From NCBI GenBank assembly GCA_026929865.2, contig CM049403.1, positions 9,090,001 through 9,154,000 of the forward strand: a stretch of 64,000 nucleotides of DNA, in the 5' to 3' direction. Positions 55,412 through 64,000 of the stretch are shown in pieces. Position 1 is the stretch's first letter. Each line of letters starts with the position of its first letter. The position numbers were made by a program, and so were the translations under genes. The notes below the pieces were generated by a model. The model saw only the letters and a list, made by a program, of their open reading frames with translations. It was not told the origin of the DNA and ran no database searches. Source of the stretch: Hyperoplus lanceolatus (taxonomy: Eukaryota; Chordata; Actinopteri; Uranoscopiformes; Ammodytidae).

Positions 55412-55900
55412 TTAAAGGTCATATTATTATTTTTCAGGTTCAAAATTGTAATTTGGTTTATTTTAAAAACTGATTTCATGGTGTACTGTCCAAAAAAACC
55501 TTTGTATTTCAAACAGTTCCATTGCTGAATCTCCTCTTCTCAGTCTGTCCCTTTAAGCCCCGCCTTGCAAAAAGCCCAGTCTGCTCTGAACTAACTGCAG
55601 GTTTGAATCCAACTGACAGTTAAATTCAGGGGTATCTGGGGGTGTACTGTTCACAGGTGGAGTTAGTACCAAGTTAGGTGGGTAATTTTGGGGCGTGACT
55701 TCTCCCTTTATGATGTCATAAGGAGAGAGAAATCTGACTGGGGTTTTTGAACAAAGGTTTTCAGAAAGGTGGAGAAAAAGGAGAGAGGGTTGTTTTTTCT
55801 CTTGTCTCTTCTATTTTGGGAGTCTCTAATCACACCAGGGACCCATATTAACGTTGAAAAACCATTAAATAGTGCATTTTGCATAAAAGGTGACCTTTAA
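55412..55900. mobile_element. TTAA-flanked MITE (copy B)
   Basis: It lies between TTAA at 55412-55415 and TTAA at 55897-55900, with ends AGGTCATATTAT and ...GGTGACCT. TTAA duplications are typical of piggyBac and Kolobok elements. The interior matches the copy near 463-700 and the copy at 57125-57644. It sits in the PCSK9 intron before the catalytic-His exon remnant and is non-coding. Confidence 0.7.
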
Positions 55901-56105
55901 AGCAAAGACCAGTGAATACTTTTGGAGTCCTATACCTGCCAGAGCTCCTGACACGGTCCCTTTCCCTTGACAGTTGAACACACGGACCAGGTTTACACCA
56001 GAGTCTGATCCACTCACAACCCCGGCAATGTGTGTGCCGTGACCGTCGCACTGACTGGACTGTGGATTCATACAGGTATATCCCGAAGACTCTTTTGCAA
56101 GGGAG

Positions 56106-56310
56106 ACCTGTTCCCATTTACACGTTACCATTCACACACACATTCATACACTGATAGTAGGCTAACTATTGACATTCACACAAGGCAAGGTGGGTGAAGT
56201 GTCTTGCCCAAGGACACAACAACTATGACTCAGGTGGCAGGGCGGGGATCGAACCTCCAACCCTTTGATCATCGGCCGACCCGCTCTACCAACTGAGCCA
56301 CAGTCGCCCT
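56106..56310 (-). mobile_element. tRNA-derived SINE
   Basis: On the minus strand it begins AGGGCGACTGTGGCTCAG. A pol III A box TGGCTCAGTTGGTAGAG (56284-56300) and B box GGTTCGATCCC (56245-56255) follow, then the body motif TTGGGCAAGACACTTCACCC seen in many fish SINEs, and a tail of GTGTGAATG units. It lacks a tRNA acceptor stem, so it is not a tRNA gene. It ends within about 50 bp of a PCSK9 exon remnant. Confidence 0.85.
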
Positions 56311-56559
56311 AAAGCTTTGATACTGGGCTGCAAAGACAAATGTGCAAGTGGTTAATTAGTGGGTGTGACCTGTCTGTGAACTCTGACCCCATCCTCCTCA
56401 GGGATGTTGTTGAAGTCTGTGAGGAGCACTCGTCCTTCAACTTCTCTGTGAGAACTCTGAACACTGCCATCCATCAAATACACTTTTGCCTTCCCTCCAT
56501 CGTCTGCACAGGACAGAAACTGTGGATGTTAGATGGGAGTACTTTTGGTGTGTGTGTGC

Positions 56560-56579
<20 letters not shown>

Positions 56580-56602
<23 letters not shown>
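56580..56602. repeat. (GA)n run
   Basis: Short repeat next to a TG run, just downstream of a PCSK9 exon remnant. Confidence 0.9.
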
Positions 56603-56959
56603 AGACGAAGACAGACTCACTGGGAAAAGTTCCATTTTCTAATGTGCCACCATGAGGCTGCAGTAACCTCTGGAGGTTCCAGGGGGCGCTCTGAGCAAAG
56701 ATTGACAAGTCCTCCTCTATGTAATGGACATGAGGGAGCTTTGCTGCCTGGAGGGAGCACAATATAAAGTTGATGTGGGTCTGAAACATGGTCTGAAAGT
56801 ATCAAATAAAAGGCTGCACAGGAAGCTGGTGAGAGAATTTACATACACCTATTTTCACATCCAGGTTCATGTGTTAGGCCCTGAAATGACTCACAGAGGA
56901 TATTATCAGTCTTCAGTATTTCTGCGACAGTCTTAATCAAGCATCTTTGTGCAGTAATG

Positions 56960-57090
56960 TGACTCCAGAATGGACTCTCTCTCCTGACTGTCTTCTCTGA
57001 GGAGCCCCCCAGGGCTCTATCCTGGGTCCCCTTTGTTCCATGTGTTCTCAATGCTACTCCTGAGTGGTTTCACTACATGATAAATAGCCG
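56960..57090 (+). mobile_element. LINE reverse-transcriptase fragment
   Basis: GGAGCCCCCCAGGGCTCTAT followed by CCTGGGTCCC reads GAPQGSILGP, the conserved (G/A)xPQGS(I/V)LGP motif of non-LTR retrotransposon reverse transcriptase. Reading frame is lost soon after. It is a short fossil, most like Rex1 or L2-clade elements of fish, lying where the missing PCSK9 exon 2 would be expected. Confidence 0.65.
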
Positions 57091-57124
57091 TATGTTCTGA
57101 TAAAATTGGTAATACTGATGTCTC

Positions 57125-57644
57125 TTAAAGCTCCCATATTATACACTTTTCGGTTCTATTATACACCATATTATATGGTCTTAGTGGTCCCTAATACGTT
57201 TTTCTTTAATTGTTTGCTGAAAAAAACTTTCAGATAATTTATTGTACTATGCTGATGTTCAGCTAATCTCACAATGGCCTACTTTTTAAAAAGAGCTGCA
57301 GCTCCTCTCGTAAATATACAATCTTTGAGCTCCCCCCGCCCCCTGTCCGGAAGCGGTGGAGATATGCCTCGCCCTCTGTCTGTCAGGGCCGTGGACCAAT
57401 AAGAAATAGGGGTGTGGGCTGCACAGTGGAAGCTTCTGGCTTTCCAGTTTTTGAGGTCAGAAACGAGGAGAATTCTGACTGGAGTATATTGGGGGGGGGG
57501 GGGGGGGTTCAGAAAGGGGGAGAGTGAGAAAAGGAGAGATTGTTATTTTTTTTAATATTTTGGCAGTCTCTAGGCACACCGTGGACCCATGGATATGTTA
57601 GAACACATTTAAAAAGTGCATTTAGCATAATATGTGACCTTTAA
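57125..57644. mobile_element. TTAA-flanked MITE (copy C)
   Basis: It is flanked by TTAA at 57125-57128 and 57641-57644 and ends ...TATGTGACCT. It shares its layout with copy B, including the 'gtggacccatgg' and 'agtgcatttagcataa' blocks near the right end. A run of G (57491-57507) lies inside. It is in the first PCSK9 intron. Confidence 0.7.
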
Positions 57645-57985
57645 ATGATCTGGGGAAATGTCCTCCAGTTTAATCTGAGATCATCGTATTTTAAAAAGAA
57701 CATTTACCTTCTGTTTTAGCTCTATCATTATTTTACTGTAAATCCTATCGCTGTATGTGTAAATAAGATCAGGTAATAAAAGTACAATTACTGACTGTCC
57801 AAGTTTGAATTTAATTTACAAATGTCTATTTTTACAATTTAGAACCCTTTATTTTGTAGAGTTTTTATTTTGTTTTCCATCAGCACTGAAGAAGACCTCA
57901 TTACAGCTACTGTGATTCACAGATCAAAGCGTGAATATTTTAAATCTGTGCATTTTAATGAGTGCATGTTCTTCATGTGATGCAA

Positions 57986-58143
57986 TTCTGGAGAGTGCTT
58001 GTTGTCAAAATCACTTTCGGCCTAAGTCAGTGGATATCTCCTCACAATGGGCTACCTGCCTGCACTGTTAACAAATCTGGTGTTTACGCATGCAGTCTAG
58101 GCTCTGTAAACTGGTATGTAAACAAAGGATAAGCAAACAAAGG
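57986..58143. mobile_element. Truncated copy of the palindromic MITE of 16.3 kb
   Basis: It shares 'gcttgttgtcaaaatcac', 'tctcctcac' and 'ctctgtaaac' with the left half of the element at 16331-16659. Confidence 0.55.
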
Positions 58144-58450
58144 CCTTCACTTTGGGTACTTTTTAAGTAGGCTTCATGTATGGGATAAAACTCGGGTAGA
58201 ATGCTGTATGCAATTCTTGAAGGCTGCTAATCTCAGTAGGACTAATTCGTCCTCCTCTGCTTCTGACAAGATTATTATAATGTTTTTCTTTTTACCTTGT
58301 TACACAAGGGCAAGGCTCTGCTTTCAGTAGAGTCCTGTCTTGGTGGATCAGATCCAGGATTGTCTCGTCGGTGTAGTTCTGCGCGCTCACGGTCGGAGAT
58401 GCGCACAAACACAGCGTCCAGACGCAGAACCAGCCAGCGGTGCGACGCAT

Positions 58451-60392
58451 TGTGCAAACCTCAAACATGTTTACAGTAGGAGATAAAAAAAAAGAAAAGT
58501 AAAAGAAAAATAATCGGGGTCACTATAATGACACGTAGCCTCCTATGATACTTGTATGCATTCTTTATCTCAGTCCTAGCTCCTGCTCATCCTGATCGTT
58601 GGTGTCTCTGTGCGCCCTCTGTGATGACACCAAGCAACTTTTTCTGATTTTTGAAAAAAAAAAAATCCAAAAAGAAATAATCGAACAAGTGATTGTTGTG
58701 ATTCAAGGCGGGGACTGCTGACGTATCCGGGGCTCACGCCACCGCTTTTGTATCGAATGATTGTCCTCCATTAAAAACACGCAGCGCACGACAATTACTG
58801 TATGCCAGAGACAATCGGAAAGAACGCCTGCTCTCAGTGCGCCTTTATCTGTTGATGCTCAAGTGACTTGTGCATTCGACTTGACCTACTGACGGTGAGC
58901 TCAGATTTGTCTTCATTCTTTCTCCTTGCAGTCAGGGCTTCTTTGGGCTCCAGAAGTTAGAGCTACAGACCCCAAAGATTCAAAATCTCTGTTAAACGTT
59001 GTCATGCTACAATGCAGCTCGTCAGGAGGTATGATTAGGTTCCACCAAAATGACATGGGCCTTATCTTCAATTGAGAGAGACTATATTGTACTTTGACCT
59101 AACACACAGTATACTATTGTAGGTTAGATTTAAGCAGTTTAAAATGCCTTGTTTTTACATTTGTACAAACAACATTGCACTCTCACTGTCCATATAAAGC
59201 ATGCAGGCTGAACGATACACAAGCTATTATCATCCACTCAATGTATATCCATTTAATATTTTAAAATTTACAGAAACAAACTAGACTTGAATGTAGACAC
59301 TTGTATTTGTGTAATCGGATATTGGTGATCTGTTGTCATTGTTTTGCTGTTATGTGTATTCTTTCTGTGTAAGAAGCCTACATTGTGCTATTTCTCAACT
59401 CCGAGAGAGCAAAAAATAAATTGCTGGAATATCCCTTTATTCACATAATGAAGACGAAAATGTGTCTATGAAAACCCTCTATATACTATGGTTGTGCCGT
59501 GTGTCTCACTGTTTCCTGGTTGTATCCCACTTCTCACTATTTCTCATGTGATAGATAGTGCCACCTTGTGGAGCTACCATGCACTGCATATTCCCCTTTA
59601 TTAAAACTGTTATGATACATAGTCACTTCCATTAGCTTTTTAAAAAAAAGAAGGTAACCAGCATCTTGTAATTTGTTGAAAGACTGGAGATCACTGTTCT
59701 GATTGGGCCTTGTCCTGTACTCTCACATACTTCAAATTTGGGCATTAAGATTGGGAACCCCTGTATTAGGGCATCTGGGTATTTTAGGCATACTGCATTT
59801 GTCATCCAACATCTTTTTCAGGCATGTTGAATAGTATTGCGAATGGGTATTGGAACAGAGATGTGGTCTCCCTCAGACCAGGTGCAGCGTGGGACAGCTG
59901 TGATGCTTCAGGGCTTCTGGATGAAGCTGCAGCCGTCTGCACAAACCTGGCAGAGCTTCAGCATGCCTACAATGAAATCAGAAGGGGGGAGGGAGAGACA
60001 GAAATAGAAGTTCTCCTTCTGACATTTTGTCCTAATTTTTATTTTTTTACTTTCATTAATCTGTTTGGGGGTTGTATTGCTGAGCATGTCTTTATCTGGC
60101 TGCTGAACATTCATGGTGTTACAAAAACTCTGCGGGCCACGATACTGACGGAGAGGCCCAAGTGCTTTAATCAAGGGAACATTAATTGCCCTTATTAGGG
60201 ACGAGGTGTGGGGCGAGGGGGGGTTACTCATTCACTGCCTCTGCTCTATTGCTTTCGACTACTCTGCCCCTTTCAGCCACAACCTTCAGGCAATCACTTC
60301 TTTCTGCTATTCCATTTTTCCTTTTTCCTCCCTCCTCTGTTCTGCTGCCCTAGCAACCCCATTACATCGCTATCAACTTAAAGGTAATAACA
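58451..60392. other. Spacer between PCSK9 relic and BSND
   Basis: The first few hundred bases are the former PCSK9 promoter side. The remainder is AT-rich with no convincing exon. A possible acceptor followed by about 30 open codons exists on the minus strand near 59,960, but I could not match it to barttin. Confidence 0.5.
58733..58742 (-). promoter_or_regulatory. SRE-like motif upstream of the PCSK9 relic
   Basis: Reads GTGGCGTGAG on the minus strand, nine of ten bases identical to the sterol regulatory element GTGGCGTGAT of the human PCSK9 promoter, at a comparable distance (about 285 bp) from the ATG. A GC box GGCGGG lies at 58708-58713. Binding by SREBP is inferred only. Confidence 0.5.
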
Positions 60393-60952
60393 TTAGTATC
60401 TGCAGTGTATTAGTGCAGAATACTTCCTCCCCTCAGACACATTACACGCTGCTGTCAGCATCTCGCCCACCAGACGATGGTCGCTTTGCATCCTGAGATA
60501 CATACGGACCACAGGGAATCATTTAGGCCTGAATGGAAACCCACCAGTCTGTGGGCTATTAGGACTGTCTGTGTGTAATTGTGTGTGTTTTTTGTGTGTG
60601 TGTGTGTGTGTTACAGTACCTTTCATCTTTTGCTCCGAGCGCAGTACATACTAGACCCTCCAGACTTTCCCCCTGAATCTCAGGAGCCAAAATGACCTGA
60701 CAAACACACGCTCTCCGTTACCAGATCCATTTCTGCCACCACATATTATATCCTGTGTCAGTCAGAGTAATGTACCTTTGGATAACATTGACAGAGGCTC
60801 CACACAGTCCCGACACACACCATGGTAACACCCAGGACGCACATGGTGGCATAGATGTGAGGCCGCTCTTGAGTCATGATGAAAAGGCCGAGGGCTGCCA
60901 CACACAGGCCTGCTGCTATCAGCCCGTACCGATACGGTTTCCCCTCCACCAT
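60393..60952 (-). CDS. bsnd: BSND, barttin chloride-channel beta subunit (C-terminus unclear)
   Basis: Barttin is a two-span membrane subunit needed for trafficking and gating of ClC-K chloride channels in kidney and inner ear. Exon 1 (60776-60952, 59 codons) is a clear match: MVEGKPYRYGLIAAGLCVAA, two hydrophobic spans, TQERPHIYATMCVLG between them, and WSLCQCYPK before a GT donor at the human exon position. Exon 2 (60620-60696) and exon 3 (starting 60492) have good splice sites, join in frame and give VILAPEIQGESLEG and MQSDHRLVGEM, weakly like human. The frame stops at 60393-60395, giving about 110 aa against about 320 in human. Either the tail exons were missed or the protein is short or decayed. 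It lies next to PCSK9 as in human. Confidence 0.8.
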
Positions 60953-62116
<1,164 letters not shown>

Positions 62117-62276
62117 TTAAAGCTGCTCGCTGTGCTCCTGGCTCTTCATCACCGTGTCGTAGGAGGGAGGAGGCTCCATGGTCCAGGGTGGCGGGGTGGA
62201 AGGGAGGGAGGGTTCAGGCTCCGGTCTCCTGTTGACCGAGTCCTCCGATATCTCCCGACGGATCCGGTCCAACCTC
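62117..62276 (-). CDS. tmem61: Last exon of a PY-motif protein, probably TMEM61
   Basis: After a CCCTTCAG acceptor, a frame of 53 codons runs RLDRIRREISED, then Pro-rich sequence with PPPWTMEPPPSYDTVMKSQE, ending QL and TAA at 62117-62119. Human TMEM61 also ends in a Pro-rich cytoplasmic tail with WPPPSYES, and it is the next gene beyond BSND in human, in the same orientation as seen here. The PPPSY motif is a WW-domain ligand type. Other small membrane proteins share such tails, so the name rests mainly on synteny. Upstream exons were not identified in the window and may lie beyond it. Confidence 0.55.
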
Positions 62277-64000
62277 CTGAAGGGATAAAGAGTGTTAGAC
62301 GAGAGGTTGTCTTAAAACTATTTCAGTGTTTCAGTTATTGCATTTAAGCAGTGGCCTGGCGCCACCCGCCTACGCACATCCACTCAATTTTCATTTCCCT
62401 TCAGTAGTCAGTCTGGGCCTGCGGTATATTCTTAGGTTTTCTCCGGCCAGATTTTTGCAGGTCCAATCAGCGAACAGAGGGAGTTGCTGAGAAGCCGGTG
62501 CATGTCATACGCCACGACGACCAAACGTTATGCGAATGGTTGGCAGATCCAGAGTGGCACTGGGCAGATCCAATAGTTTTAAATTTCAACAGACACCCGC
62601 CTTCAAGCGAGTATTTGTTTGTCAATTGAGTGATTCCAGACCTTGTGTACAAATGAAATGAAGTACGATGGTCTGGTAGGACCAGGCTACTTTAGCAGGG
62701 CTATTCTAGAAAAAAGAAACAATACAGCAATATATCGTGATATTTATTTCTGTGATATCTGTATATCAGCTCCATAAATAGATTTTTTGAGGCAAAGAAA
62801 TTCTTAATGGGTTTTGATTCACACCTCAGCTCCTAGAATTACAACCTCCGCTCCTGTAGATGTCGCAGTAAGGCTAGTTACAGGGAATTGCCGCGTTTTG
62901 AATTTGAATTAAAGTTTTGAATGAAATTGTCTTGACTATATTTGTCCACAAATGTATCAATAAAATTAATATCGAATCGTGACCCGTGTGTCGTGATGCG
63001 TATCGTATCGCGAAGTCCTTGCCAATACCCATCCCCTTCACTTCTGATCATTTTAGTAAAGTCTTTCTTTAAATCCTTCCATTATTTCAGAGCCCCCTGT
63101 CACTCTTCGCACTGTTCTCACTCCTTCACCTCCTCCCACGTTTCAGTGCATTGCATTCACTCCACCTTTCCTCTAGGAAATGCTTTCTGTTGTTTGCACA
63201 TTATTTCCCTTCCGATGATTTCATTTCCTCATTCTCTAATCCCTCGAACAAACATGTTATCTGAACATAGTCTCCTGTTTAAAAAAAGGAAGTTCAAGTT
63301 TAGAAACACTGAGTTGTCTGAGCTCTGTCAGTGTCTGGGAGTAGAAAAACCCCTGATGATGGAAACTGTGCTGCTGGCGCCCCCCCTCACTGCTGGACAA
63401 TGAGCAGAGCACGTCTTGTGTAAATGTGCAGGCTATCGTAGAATACCTCAGGCCAGTGTGTCTGCCACATGCGATTGTGTGTGTGTTTTCTGCTGTTTAC
63501 TCCACAAAGCGGCCTACTTCTATAATCAGTCCGTGATCACAAGATGTGTTGCTTTCCATTTCTCGGTGTCACAAGAAGTTCCAAATGTGCTTCATTGCTC
63601 TGTGCGCTCTACTATGATTAATATGTGGTGATCTGTTCTACAATAATGCTCAGCTCCTCTCCCCCTGGATGGTGTGGTCTGGCCTTTGTCTGTATGTGTG
63701 TGTATTTATTTTGAACGGCACAAGGAAGCCTGAAACGCACTTCGCTTCCAATGTTTAAAGCCAGCAGCATCAGCTTATTTACTGGAAAAACAGGGGCTTT
63801 CCTAAGTTCCTCATCCTCTGTACAGCGGGGTTTTCCGACCTAATGAGCTGTGGCTCAGTCGGTCAAACAGAAATATGGCCGCGCATTTCAACAGATGGTC
63901 CCCAGAGGAAGAATGTGGTGTTCCCCTGACTTGTGGTCTGCTGGGTGAAATAACTCTACAACTATTGGATGAATCACCACAAACTAATTTGTGTTCCCCT
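62277..64000. other. Right-edge non-coding stretch
   Basis: Presumed intron or upstream region of the TMEM61-like gene. A block at about 62,900-63,035 with 'cgtatcgtatcgcgaagtcc' and 'gccaatacccatcccc' resembles the end of a widespread fish hAT-type MITE in minus orientation. No exon was supported. Confidence 0.45.

Larger units (their letters stand above)
53500..58450 (-). pseudogene. pcsk9: Decayed PCSK9 (proprotein convertase subtilisin/kexin 9)
   Basis: In vertebrates PCSK9 is a secreted, catalytically self-processed subtilase that sends the LDL receptor to lysosomes. Ten exon remnants are seen in order on the minus strand: 58296-58450, 56621-56747, 56370-56503, 55936-56059, 55130-55346, about 54885-55044, 54586-54761, 54325-54473, 54091-54238 and 53500 to about 53836. 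Recognisable pieces are the signal peptide, [35 protein letters not shown] (catalytic Asp), [14 protein letters not shown] (catalytic His), [32 protein letters not shown] and the Cys-rich C-terminus. Damage: no exon 2 (prodomain), a 17-bp triplication that shifts frame, loss of the end and donor of the catalytic-Ser exon, a frameshift in the next exon and a stop at the start of the one after. Several short in-frame deletions also occur. An assembly error could explain one defect but hardly all. Confidence 0.85.

Noticed and set aside
56240-56310. tRNA gene on the minus strand
   Set aside because: A and B boxes are present, but the acceptor stem is absent and the sequence continues into a SINE body.
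59824-60198. 124-codon open frame on the plus strand
   Set aside because: No recognisable domain, a Phe-rich tail from T-rich sequence and no splice or neighbour support.
62942-63403. 153-codon open frame on the plus strand
   Set aside because: It starts in a repeat-like block, and the Ser/His/Phe-rich translation has no recognisable domain.

Overview
The window is vertebrate nuclear DNA, most likely from a spiny-rayed teleost fish. Genes are split into many short exons with GT-AG introns. (CA/TG)n and (GA)n microsatellites are abundant, and short non-autonomous DNA transposons are scattered through introns and spacers. All gene calls are read from exon translations, splice sites and remembered human orthologues; no search was run.

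Layout. Positions 1-15.9 kb are mainly non-coding, with microsatellites, a complete-looking hAT-type MITE with an exact 8-bp target duplication (1769-2658), a second MITE (11623-12275) and one weak candidate terminal exon near 1.1-1.3 kb. BLOC1S2 (minus, 15984-17700, five exons, 179 aa) lies head to head with USP24. USP24 (plus, 19055-49777) could be followed through 68 coding exons that sum to 7,938 nt, exactly divisible by three, giving 2,645 aa with an intact USP catalytic Cys/His/Asp set. Its introns carry a PIF/Harbinger-like MITE, an 802-bp palindromic element and several TG repeats that run into splice acceptors. Its long presumed 3' UTR (49.8 to about 52.8 kb) contains a 160-bp inverted-repeat hairpin.

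From 53.5 to 58.5 kb on the minus strand lies a recognisable but broken PCSK9. The prodomain exon is not found, one exon has a 17-bp tandem triplication that changes frame, the catalytic-serine exon has lost its end and donor, and later exons carry a frameshift and a stop. The signal-peptide exon and an upstream SRE-like motif survive. BSND (barttin) begins at 60952 on the minus strand with a very clear first exon and two weaker following exons. A last exon with a C-terminal PPPSY motif at 62117-62276 fits TMEM61. The order USP24 / PCSK9 / BSND / TMEM61 with opposite orientation of USP24 is the arrangement of human chromosome 1p32, which supports the weaker calls.

The genes are separate housekeeping or tissue genes rather than a pathway: a deubiquitinase, a lysosome-related-organelle subunit, a relic of the LDL-receptor regulator and a kidney/ear chloride-channel subunit. 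I saw no new multi-gene system. The most notable biology is the apparent loss of PCSK9 in an otherwise conserved block.
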